NCBI GenBank assembly: GCA_039090855.1
Contig: CM076991.1
Location: 73,907,349-73,971,348 of the forward strand
Source: Macrothele yani
Lineage: Eukaryota > Arthropoda > Arachnida > Araneae > Macrothelidae
Reading direction: 5' to 3'
DNA length: 64,000 nucleotides
Shown here: piece by piece, positions 1 to 9,100 of the stretch
Numbering within the stretch: the stretch's first letter is position 1
How the letters are laid out: every line of letters starts with the position of its first letter
Program-made: the position numbers and the translations under genes
Notes under the pieces: model-generated
Database searches by the model: none
Seen by the model: only the letters and a program-made list of their open reading frames with translations
Told to the model about the DNA's origin: nothing

Positions 1-675
1 CGCCCATTGCTCCGATTACCATTGACGTTACACCACCGGCGAGTGCGGCGGTAGTGGGCCGTTGAACGCCGCACTTGGGCTACGGAATGGCACGACATTG
101 TCTTCTCCGACAAATCCCGCTTGTGCCTGCAACACCACGATGGTGGGATCCGCGTGTGGCGGCACCGCGGCGAGAGACTGTATGACGTCTGCATTATGCT
201 TCGCCATACCGGTCCGTCACCTGGCGTTATGGTTTTGGGGCGCAATTGGATATGACACCCGCACCCCTCTGGTACGCATCGCCGGTACACTCAACAGCCA
301 CCGCCACATCTCCCACGTTTTGGAGCCTGTAGCCCTCCCTTACCTGCAGGACCTGCCTGCGGCCACGTTTCAACAGGACAAAGCACGCCCGCACGTGGCA
401 CGCATCGTGCAACAATTCTTCGCGGCCCACCAGGTGTCACTGTTGCCGTGGCCCACCTGTTCTCCCGATGTGTCGCCCATCGAACACGTCTGGTCGCTGA
501 TCGGCAACCGAGGGGCACGGCAAGCACCACCCGCGGCTACGCCTGTGGAACTGTGGCAACGTGTGGAAGCAGCCTGGACCGACATACCCCAAGCCCACAT
601 CCAAAGCCTCTTTCGTTCGATGCCGCGGCGTGTAGCGGCCGTTATTTCCAACCACGAGGGCCACACGAACTATAG
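1..675 (+). pseudogene. Tc1-family transposase, decayed C-terminal two thirds
   Basis: The frame starting at base 1 reads through the DDE catalytic core. The first Asp is in a FSDKS motif, with Lys where Glu usually follows. The second is in QQDKARPH, where the usual Asn is Lys. The catalytic Glu is in SPIEHVW. A TAG stop interrupts the frame at 52-54, an extra T near 230-236 shifts it, and the normal stop after GHTNY is lost so translation runs on. An intact relative would be a roughly 340-residue nuclear cut-and-paste transposase. It is dead by several independent lesions. The minus-strand copy near 36.3-37.4 kb is the best internal comparison. Confidence 0.85.
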
Positions 676-812
676 ATGTCTGCGTGTTCCGCAAGTCGCA
701 CGGGCCTGTAAGCTCAATTGTTTCATCTTTGTACCTGTTGTTATGTGTCCAGTAAATCTGGCTTTGCTATCTCGTGTCCTTCTTGGTGTTGCATTTTGGG
801 TGGCCGGCAGTG
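1..812 (+). mobile_element. Tc1-like DNA transposon, 3' part (Tc1-A copy 1), cut by window edge
   Basis: The right end carries the inverted-repeat sequence GGTGTTGCATTTTGGGTGGC and ends ...GCAGTG followed by TA, the Tc1/mariner target dinucleotide. The same terminal sequence and the same coding region recur in reverse orientation at 36,132-37,551, so the two are copies of one family. The DNA after its terminal TA reads as the Penelope reverse transcriptase just past where a YVDD motif would sit, so this Tc1 landed inside a Penelope-like element. The left end lies outside the window. Confidence 0.85.
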
Positions 813-1344
813 TATGTATCTTTTGGACTCATGGTGAAAATTAACTACAGTCTTTCTGTTCATCTATGTCATCTATTATTCCAAATATAAAGTTCACATA
901 TGAATTGGAATCTCAAGGCACATTACCATTCTTAGATCTTGAACTGTATAGAGATACTGTAACTCAAAGGCTGTCTTTTTCCATCTATAGAAAACCAACT
1001 TACCTACCTTCCATCATTTCCAATGACTCACATCATCCGTTCCACCAAAAAATGACAGCTTTTCATGCCTATATCAAAAGAGCATATATCTGTATATCTA
1101 ATGACACTTATCGGGAGGAAGAAATAAAACGAATTAGGACATTAGCACATGGCATTGGTTATGATCCCAACTTGGTCGATACATTATGTGCCAAGCAATC
1201 CATGTTTTTCAAAACATCTTCAAAATATCTAAAGAAAACAAAAGGTTTATCGGTTCAATGCAATATATACCAGCAGTCATCAATGTATTGCAATATACTT
1301 TTCAAATATATTCACTGAGTCTTGGTTTAAATACAAGGAACATC
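813..1344 (+). pseudogene. Penelope-like element reverse transcriptase, C-terminal fragment
   Basis: The reading frame starting at the Tc1 junction gives FWTHGEN, a stop, then SIIPNIKFTYELE, LPFLDLELYRD, SIYRKPTYLPS and DSHHPFHQKM. These are the conserved thumb-side motifs of Penelope-like reverse transcriptases, downstream of the catalytic YVDD, which is not in the window. The frame has a TAA near 843 and is later interrupted by a SINE (1,345-1,579) and by hAT-N1 (from 1,622). The 42 bases at 1,580-1,621 continue the linker in frame, and the GIY-YIG end of the same element resumes at 27,593. The family copies itself by target-primed reverse transcription. This copy is inactive. Confidence 0.85.
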
Positions 1345-1579
1345 TTTTTTTTTTTTTTTTTTTTTTTTTTGATTGGAGGTTTAACGACCACCGTGAGCAA
1401 CTCAATGGGCTATAAGCAGTCGCCCGTCCCTAATTTAGGGTCACTGGTTCCAGGGAAGGGAGAGAGCCAGTGCCGTAAGACAAACACAACATCCATGCCT
1501 CACCGGGATTCGAACCCAGACCCCTGACGGGCGAATGATCAGAGGCCAGCGCCTTAGACCACTGCGCCACCGGGGCGGC
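1345..1579 (-). mobile_element. SINE-A (tRNA-derived), full length
   Basis: Read on the minus strand, it starts with a tRNA-like head (GCCCCGGTGGCGCAGTGG with A box, then GGTTCGAATCC-type B box). A family-specific body follows (ACCCTAAATTAGGGAC, GAGTTGCTCACGGTGG) and it ends in about 25 A. The flanking direct repeat GAACATCTTTT (1,338-1,348 and 1,580-1,590) is the target-site duplication. It interrupts the Penelope reverse transcriptase. SINEs of this kind are transcribed by RNA polymerase III and moved by a LINE. Confidence 0.92.
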
Positions 1580-1956
1580 GAACATCTTTTCGTACATCAG
1601 AAAAGATAGAGACCCTCCAAGTAGTGATGGGCATATTCGAGTAGAAATAATCGATTCATTCGATTATGAAAATATCTCGAAACATTCGATTACTTCAAAT
1701 TCATTCGAAGGAAAAAAACCTCTCTCGAGAACTCTCGATTGCTCATACGCTGTCTCGTTTAAACGAGTGCATTCGAAAGGCGAAATCGCTCGTCTCTTCT
1801 CGAGAAAATAGGTTCCGAGCAAAATCGCTCGTCTACCCGATACCCGAAAACATCTTGAGAGGTACCGAGATCCGAGAGGTTCGGAAGTACTCGCTTTTCA
1901 CGTGATTGAATTATCTCTCGCAGGAAGAATCACTTGGGTTCCTTCTAACTTCTTAA

Positions 1957-2390
1957 GGCTCTACGAGACCCGCCATTTTGTATTGCTGCCTTCTCTTGTT
2001 AACCAATGGGCAAGCGTATTTCACAAAGTGTTCAGGCAATTTTGCACATTTTGGAACACCGTTTGTGGCTAACGCAAGATATATGATAAATAAAGAGTTC
2101 CCTGGTTTCAGAATTGTTATTGACCTTTCCCTTTATTTTTTAGCTAGCTTATTTTTTAGCTTTTAAGTCGTACCAAGGCGTCTTCCATAGTTTTATTAAT
2201 TAATAAAAAATACTTAAAGAGTCCTAAATGAAAATCTGAAACCAGGGAACTCTTTATTTATCATATATCTTGCGTTAGCCACAAACGGTGCTCCAAAATG
2301 TGCAAAATTGCCCGAGCAATTTGTGAAATACGTTTGCCCGTTGGTTAACAAGAGAAGGCAGCAATACAAGATGGCGGGTCTCGTAGAGCC
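1957..2390. mobile_element. MITE with long inverted repeats and TTAA target duplication (piggyBac-like)
   Basis: The first roughly 155 bases and the last roughly 155 bases are near-perfect reverse complements, starting GGCTCTACGAGACCCGCC. TTAA flanks both sides (1,953-1,956 and 2,391-2,394). The intact hAT-N1 copy has the empty site CTTCTTAAGCTAGG at the matching place (about 54,351-54,364), which proves the insertion boundaries. TTAA duplication suggests piggyBac-type mobilisation; the transposase is not encoded here. Confidence 0.88.
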
Positions 2391-2408
2391 TTAAGCTAGG
2401 TTATGCTA

Positions 2409-2609
2409 CAATGCCTAGAAGAATTAGTGTGACGTGCTCCATAAGAGGTCCCTCACGGTTTTGTGACCAATCGTACAGTGCCTAGAAGAATTAGTGTGAC
2501 GTGCTCCATAAGAGGTCCCTCACGGTTTTGTGACCAATCGTACAGTGCCTAGAAGAATTAGTGTGACGTGCTCCATAAGATGTCCCTCACGGTTTTGTGA
2601 CCAATCGCA
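2409..2609 (+). repeat. three 67-bp tandem repeats at the left end of the P-like element
   Basis: The unit starts with TGCCTAGAAGAATTAG at 2,412, 2,479 and 2,546, an exact 67-bp period. Each unit therefore begins with a copy of the terminal inverted repeat, so the left end is a triplicated terminus while the right end has one copy. Such subterminal repeats can be transposase-binding sites; that role is inferred. Confidence 0.9.
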
Positions 2610-3134
2610 TGAAATGACAGAGGGCGCTGGCATCGGAAGTTACGTTAGGATGCTTCCTCGGCTTCATGCTATTCAATGGTGGGAAGTTTGTTTGCCAAGG
2701 ATTTGCTGCCTTACGAAACTTCAAATTTTTACAAAACAAAGGTTAGCTGAGGGAAATCTTGTTGGTAGTATCTTTGCTAATTCGTTGTAGCTCGATCATA
2801 ACAGTAATACACTAGGTAATTCAACAGTTGATCACTAACACGCAATAGGCTTATTCGGGTGTTAATGTGCTAGTTTTATTCAACTGTGGATTGTTTATAA
2901 CGAAATTTATTTCCGAAATTAGTAACTTTTTATTCGTGAAGATGTAGAAGTTGATCAAGTATTGGCTGTCACGCGTTAAACCTACTGTGTGGTTAAATTA
3001 AGTGCAGTACTGAAATCGACTGCAACAGTTATAAGATCATAGGGAAATAATGTCAGCTATGAAAGGACTGGGAAATTCTGCATTAGCAAATAATAAAAAA
3101 ACATAGAAAACGGAAAAGGCAAAGCAGCTGTTTT

Positions 3135-3419
3135 GTGCCAGGATGTAATACTGGCTATAAATCCTGCAAAAATAAAATATCACTCTTTGATGTCCCCCAA
3201 ATTCCTGATATGTTGAGCAAATGGGATAAGGCAATTCCCAGAGCTGATAAGAAACTTAATGAAAGTTGTGTTGTATGTGCCTTGTACTTTGAATCTAAAT
3301 TCATGGAGATGCATTATTGTTCCACTATTCAAGGTAAGGAAGTTCTAACATGCCGAGACAAACCATTACTCAAGCCTGACGCCATACCTACTATTTTCCC
3401 AAATTTAAAAGACATTTAA
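3135..3419 (+). pseudogene. THAP zinc-finger domain, probable N-terminus of a P-like transposase
   Basis: An open frame of about 94 residues begins in the context CFVPGCNTGYKS. It has Cys pairs in CFVPGC, then WDKAIPRADKK, then CVVCALYF where the final zinc-binding His of the C2CH pattern is Tyr, and ends with LLKPDAIPTIFPN, a THAP-like ending. THAP domains bind DNA and form the N-terminus of P-element transposases. The His-to-Tyr change and the absence of any downstream catalytic ORF before 4,476 indicate a non-functional remnant or one exon. No upstream ATG in this frame is evident. Confidence 0.65.
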
Positions 3420-4467
3420 AAGGCGAACGACTAATTAGTTTTTCCAATTTTTAAGGGGGGCATGCCTTCCCCACGTTACGCCTGTGTGTATGCTACATTA
3501 ATAATTTCCTTATTTTTAAGGGTAAAAATAGTTTACAGGAACTGCATAGAATTATCCCATTTAGACAGACTCCACGAACACCCACTTTATAATTTTTACC
3601 TTATTAAACTTTTTACTTAAGGTGCAAAAGAATTTTCCTCTCTTCACTGCAAACCCATTTGAATAGCAAATTTAATCACATAATTATTATAAGGTGAAGA
3701 AAAGTAAAGAAAAATGTTGTAATTATTTTTCTTTAAAAGAATGCCATCATATACATTCAGTTTTTGTGTATTTACTTCTGTCCAGTATGATTCATTTTGT
3801 TTATCGTATCACAGGCAAAGTTTTTTAGGAATGATTTTTATAAATGGATTACAGTTAGTATATTATTAGAAAATAGACCAATTTTAAAAATAGTAATCGC
3901 ATGTTTTGTATTCTATTTTCAACTCATTAAAAGGCTTCTTTTCAAAGCCAACTAAATGGAAAGTTTCAATATTTATTTTGATCCAATGTTCTTACCAAGA
4001 AATTTTGTTACTCATTGCTGAAAAATGAAGTACATTTTTAAATAATTTATAAAGTTTTTAGGTTACTGAATTTTAAGACATAATTGGAATGCAAATTATA
4101 AAGCCGATGTCTCATTGAGAAAATATTTCCTTTTTTTTTCCGGTAAGGTTTGAGTGGCAAAACATCTTTTTTTTTAATTTTTACTTTATACTGTAAGTTG
4201 ATGTTTCAGTGATTGTAAACTGCATATTGGTCTCCAGTGTTTTTGCATAATGTAACCCATGTATGACTCTAAAGCTTCCGAAATATCTAACATTAATGTT
4301 GACGTTAGCACAATGCAAAGCTTAACTTAAACTACGATACCCTTATTAATGAATCTTAAGCATCCCGTTCGTTCTCTTTTTTGAGGAAGGGGTGGGGGTG
4401 GGGGTGGTGAAAGAGGTGTGTCGAATATTTCGTATATACTGAAGTTATCTGCTTATAAAATATCGTT
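3420..4467. other. AT-rich non-coding interior of the P-like element
   Basis: About 1 kb of AT-rich DNA with several T-runs and a short G-rich run near 4,387-4,410. No conserved coding motif is visible on either strand. It should correspond to the decayed catalytic part or an intron of the P-like element. Confidence 0.5.
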
Positions 4468-4499
4468 CAAGGAGTCAGGGCCGGCTGGACCACAAACTC

Positions 4500-6722
4500 A
4501 AGCTGATAGCTTAAATTTAGATATCATCAGGGATCCAGCTTTGTGGCCCAAAGAATTTACGGCTGATCAAAGAATACCGGTTGTTCAAAGTGGTCCTAAA
4601 CAAATAGTGAACTTTAAATTCCCACATGATAAGAAGAAAAGATGTTTTTCGTCTATGCACTATTTTAGACATTAAAAAAATGGGGAGTCAATAAAAAGAA
4701 GGTGGCTAGTATACTCACCCTCTGCCGACATTGTGTTTTGTTTTTGTTGCAAGATATTCAGGGGCTCATCTCATCGTTCAGCTCTTGCTCATAATGGATT
4801 AAACGACTGGAAGCATTTGGGAGATCGGCTAAAGGAGCATGAAACATCAGCATTCCATCGAGAATGTATTCAGACATGGTTTGCTTTAGAAAAGAACTTG
4901 AAAACGGAAGCGACCATTGACAACAATCACCAACGTATTATGGAAAACGAAAGAAGGTATGTAAAGATTTTCCAGCGTTTAATTGAAATAATTATTTATT
5001 TAGCAAACCGAAACATGGCATTTAGGGGTACAAATGAACACTTATTTGAACCTAATAACGGTAATTTTCTCGGACTCATCGATTTGCTTTCAAAATTTGA
5101 CCCAGTAATGGAGGAACATGTTAATCATATTGTAAAAAAAAAAAAAAAAATAGGCGTTATTTATCCCATTCAGTTCAGAATGAATTAGTAAATGCTATGA
5201 CTGAAAAAATTATATTGCTAATCAAAGACCGGGTGGCTGAAGCGAAATATTACTCAGTCCTTCTCGAATGTACCCCAGATATAAGTCACCAAGAACAATT
5301 ATTTTTTATTATACGGTTTGTTCATAACAGAAATAAAAATGCTGAGATAGCTGAACGTTTTATCAACATTTTAGTTGTATGTGACACCACTGGAAAAGGG
5401 CTGGCGGAAACATTAAAAACAGAGTTAAGGAACAAAATATAAATTTTGCCGATTGCCGTGGGCAGGGATATGATACTGGCGCCAATATGAAGAGAAAAAA
5501 TCAGGGCGTTCAAGCTTTGATAATAAAAGAAAATCCTCGCGCTTTTTACGTGCCGTGTGCTTGTCATAATTTGAATTTAATACTTGGTGATATTGCAAGA
5601 TCTTCCACACGGGCAGTAAACTTTTTTTGTGCACTGCAAAAAATGTATACACTATTTTCAGCTTCGACTACAAGGTGGGATGTTTTCAAAAACATAACCC
5701 ACTTATTTCTCTCAAACCTTTGTCTGAAACTAGATGGGAGTGCCGTTTAGACAGTGTAAAAGCTGTTCGCTTTCAAGTCCAAGGCGTTAGTAATGCACTA
5801 ACCGAACTCGTTCAGTCACCCCGGATATTAATTTGAAAGTTGAAGCCCAGTCTCTCTTTAAAATCATACATAAATATGAGTTCATACTTAGTTTAGTAAT
5901 ATGGTATGATATTTTGGTAGAAGTTAACATAACTAGTAAAATACTGCAAAAACATAATGCTGACATGAATGTTGCGGCACAGCACTTACAGCATTTAGTG
6001 CAGTTCTTCACTGAATACCGCAACAGTGGTTACGATAAAGCAACTGCAGAAGCTAATGATTTAGCAAAATCTTTGAATATTGCTGCTGAATTTGAAATTA
6101 AACGCGTCTCTCTTAAGAGGAAACTTTTCACGTACGAAAGTAATACCATTAAATAACCCTAACGATTCGTTTAAAATTGAATATTTTTTTTAATTGTTGA
6201 CACTGCCCTGGCCTCGTTTCATAAACGTTTCGAAATTTATAAAAATTATACTAGTGCACTTGGTTTCTTAAGCAATATACCAGCTTTGAAAAATGAATGT
6301 AAAAATACTTTGCGAAACAACTGCATGACACTTCATAACCGACTGACGGACGAAGATTCCTGTGACATAGAAGGCAGTGAACTTTTTGAAGAGCTACAAT
6401 ATTTTTGTAATGTTATTCCTGAAAATTCCGGTTCACCACTAGTATGCTTAAGATACATTTGCAAAAATGAACTAGAAGACATTTATCCAAACATTTTTAT
6501 TTCGCTTCGAATTTTTCTAACACTTCCTGTAACGTAGCGCCATCAGAAAGAAGTTCTTCGAAATTGAAGCTCATAAAAAACTATCTGCGGTCAACGATGA
6601 GTCAGGAAAGATTAAATGGTTTTTCAATATTATCAATTGAAAACAATCTGTGCCAAGAAATAGACTTTACTGATGTTATTCATGAATTTGCTACCAAGAG
6701 ATCGATGGGAATAAGAGTTTGA
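4500..6722 (+). pseudogene. hAT transposase, ZMYM1-like with TTF-type zinc finger, decayed
   Basis: Pieces in several frames line up as one protein. IIRDPALWP leads the N-terminal zinc finger; VFCFCCKIFRG with LKEHETSAFHRECIQTW completes the TTF-type finger. LIDLLSKFDP and the DDE first-Asp-type context ECTPDISHQEQ follow (C replaces the usual D before T). CACHNLNLILGD and LSETRWECR come next. The hATC dimerisation motif SSKLKLIKNYLRSTMSQERL lies at about 6,550-6,610, ending at a stop at 6,720-6,722. Several stops, frameshifts and an A-run near 5,136 destroy the frame. The family is a nuclear cut-and-paste transposase. It is inactive here. Confidence 0.85.
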
Positions 6723-7133
6723 TTATTATCCGGCAGTCTCCATCTCCAAACACCATAGACATAGGCAATGATACGTCTCAAGGTCAAAGATACGTGTGAT
6801 TATTTATTTATTTCCTGTCCTTTTATTTTCGATATCACCTTAATTTTAAATCAGTTATATCTATCCACGGATGCGTGTTGGAAGTGTTGTGCTTGTTTGG
6901 AATTTTACTGAAATTATACAGAGAAATACACTGCCGGACAATTGCTAAGGACGGATGACAATAGCAACGATAGCAACCACAAAATGGAAGGCAGGAAAAT
7001 GTGGAAATTAGCATAAGTGCGGGATACAGTAAGACATGTTGTGCGTATGCAAATTTTGGATTGCCGAACTTGTTCGTGACGTCATAGCGCTGATAAGAGA
7101 TATAAAGGATTTGACACGTATTGACCGTTCTTG

Positions 7134-7358
7134 GTTTTTTTTTTTTTTTTTGATTGGAGGTTTAACGACCACCGTGAGCAACTCAATGGGCTATAAGCAG
7201 TCGCCCGTCCCTAATTTAGGGTCACTGGTTCCAGGGAAGGGAGAGAGCCAGTACCGTAAGACAACCACAACATCCATGCCTCACGGGATTCGAACCCGGA
7301 CCCCTTCCGGACGAATGGTCAGAAGCCATCGCTTAGACCACTGCGCCACCGGGGCGGC
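7134..7358 (-). mobile_element. SINE-A inserted in the 5' region of Tc1-B
   Basis: Minus-strand SINE-A with tRNA-like head (GGTTCGAATCC B box), the usual body and an A tail (T-run at 7,135-7,151). An approximate duplication CCGTTCTTGG / CCGTTGTTGT flanks it. It lies about 65 bases upstream of the Tc1-B transposase ATG without breaking the ORF. Because the SINE is read open in the transposase frame, a spurious longer ORF starts at 7,036. Confidence 0.9.
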
Positions 7359-7422
7359 CCGTTGTTGTTCAAACGCAAAGTTGAAAGGAAAAGAATCAAT
7401 TGACGAACTTGCAATTTTCAGT

Positions 7423-8454
7423 ATGTCTTCCCGACATCACCTAGATGATTTTACGCTGGGCCGTATTATTGGCAAGATTGAAGAAGGGCGAAAAATAACA
7501 GATGTTGCCAGGGAGTTCGACGTCAGCCACAGTGTTGTTTCAAGGCTTTGGAAATCATTTCAAACAAATGGAGAGTGTAGCAAACGTCACGGGGGAGGTC
7601 GTGTTCGCAGTACGACACCTGCAGAAGATCGGTATATAGTGCTATCAACAAAAAGACACCGGCGCAGCACAGCTAGTGAGGTAGCAAATCAGTTTATGGC
7701 TGCTACTGGCAAGCGGATCTCCCGAAAAACTGTCGCCAGACGTTTGCATGAAGGAGGACTATACGCCCGCCGTCCTGTTGTGTGCATCCCATTGTCCAGA
7801 CGTCACCGTACCGCCCGTTTGCAATGGTGCCATCAACATCGCAATTGGACTGATAACGACTGGTCTACTGTCCTCTTCTCAGATGAGAGTAGATACAGTC
7901 TATCGTCTGATTGTCGACAACAACTGATCTGGCGTGATAGTGGTACTGCATATTGTCTAGCAAACATAGAGGAAAGGGACCGATATCCGACATGTAGTGT
8001 CATGGTATGGGCTGGCATCATGATCAATGGCCGTACGTCCCTCTATGTGCTTCCAACTGGGACTATGACTGGCCAACGATACATTAATGATGTTCTGCTA
8101 CCTCATGTTCGCATGTTCCGTGGTGCTGTCGGTGATAGATTCATTTTCATGGACGACAACGCAACATGTCATCGAACAGTCGCTGTCCAGGAGTGTCTTG
8201 AGAGAGAGGATATTCAACGCCTCGTATGGCCAGCACGTTCTCCAGATCTGAATCCCATTGAAAATGTGTGGGATGCTTTGGGGAGGAGTCTTGCTGGTCG
8301 CCAATACCCTCCAATAAACAAGGACACCCTCATCCGTGCACTTACAGAGGAATGGGATAAATTACCCCAACAGCTGCTTGATAATGTTGTGCAAAGCATG
8401 ACACGACGTGTGGAATCTTGCATCGCCCTCCATGGTGGCCATATCCCGTATTGA
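7423..8454 (+). CDS. Tc1-family DD34E transposase (Tc1-B), intact
   Basis: The 343-residue protein starts MSSRHHLDDFTLGRIIGKIE. Residues 1-110 form the paired-like helix-turn-helix DNA-binding region (VAREFDVSHSVVSRLW is the first recognition unit). The catalytic triad is complete: D154 in LFSDESRYS, D245 in FMDDNATCHR and E280 in PDLNPIENVW, with 34 residues between the last two. The C-terminus HGGHIPY is typical of the family. I chose the ATG at 7,423 because family members start with the same SSRHHLDDF block; the upstream open frame is SINE. It would excise and insert the element at TA. No stop or frameshift is visible. Confidence 0.93.
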   Translation: MSSRHHLDDFTLGRIIGKIEEGRKITDVAREFDVSHSVVSRLWKSFQTNGECSKRHGGGRVRSTTPAEDRYIVLSTKRHRRSTASEVANQFMAATGKRISRKTVARRLHEGGLYARRPVVCIPLSRRHRTARLQWCHQHRNWTDNDWSTVLFSDESRYSLSSDCRQQLIWRDSGTAYCLANIEERDRYPTCSVMVWAGIMINGRTSLYVLPTGTMTGQRYINDVLLPHVRMFRGAVGDRFIFMDDNATCHRTVAVQECLEREDIQRLVWPARSPDLNPIENVWDALGRSLAGRQYPPINKDTLIRALTEEWDKLPQQLLDNVVQSMTRRVESCIALHGGHIPY

Positions 8455-8702
8455 CATCTTACGCAGGAACGCCTGCGGACGGTAATTGCATTTTTTTCAC
8501 GTTTACGTATTCTGCACAAAATGGCCTGTTTGTCCCTTGAACACGTTCCAAAGCCTTCTGGATTTCAGAGCACAATAAATTGTCTTTGTAATGTCCTGGC
8601 ATTCTGACATTATTTTATTTCACTTGGCATCCAACCACACTTACTTTTTTATGCGCTATATAGCCGTTTATGATCCATCCTTAGCAATTGTCCAGCAGTG
8701 TA

Positions 8703-9054
8703 ATAATAGAGAACAGTCAAATATAGGACATTAACTATTCACATCTTAAGTACCATCTATTAAAAATACAATGGTAAATCATGAAATACGAAATACGATA
8801 GATATTTTTATGTGTAAACCAGTTCCGAGAAACTTTTTCAGAAATAGTACACTGGGTGTTTTGTTCTTCAGTATAAACATTTCCCTTTTTTGCATTTTTG
8901 CGATTCCTTAATTTTATTAAACAGTTTGTGTGTACACCCCAGACTTAATTAAAAAAACTAAAAAGAGTTATATCAAAGTTGTTTTTGTCTATATTTGAAT
9001 ACCAATTGTTCAGTAACTTAAAATATGAAAAAGTTATATATAACTTAAAATATG
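8703..9054. other. hAT-3 interior, no gene seen
   Basis: AT-rich sequence between Tc1-B and the RTE array, part of the hAT-3 3' region. No coding motif is visible. Confidence 0.5.
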
Positions 9055-9100
9055 AAATATATATATATATATATCATCATCATCATCATCATCATCATTG

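Larger units (their letters stand above)
6929..8700 (+). mobile_element. Tc1-like transposon Tc1-B, complete, potentially autonomous
   Basis: Terminal inverted repeats CACTGCCGGACAATTGCTAA (left) and its near complement ending CAGCAGTG (right) are flanked by TA at 6,927-6,928 and 8,701-8,702. Without the SINE at 7,134-7,358 it would be about 1.54 kb, normal for Tc1. It contains one intact transposase ORF and is inserted in hAT-3 just past the transposase remnant. Confidence 0.93.

Noticed and set aside
2409..2609. CRISPR-like regularly spaced repeats
   Set aside because: The 67-bp units are contiguous without unique spacers, and the genome is eukaryotic.
7036..7422. N-terminal extension of the Tc1-B transposase
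   Set aside because: This part of the open frame is antisense SINE-A sequence plus flank; family homologues start at the ATG at 7,423.
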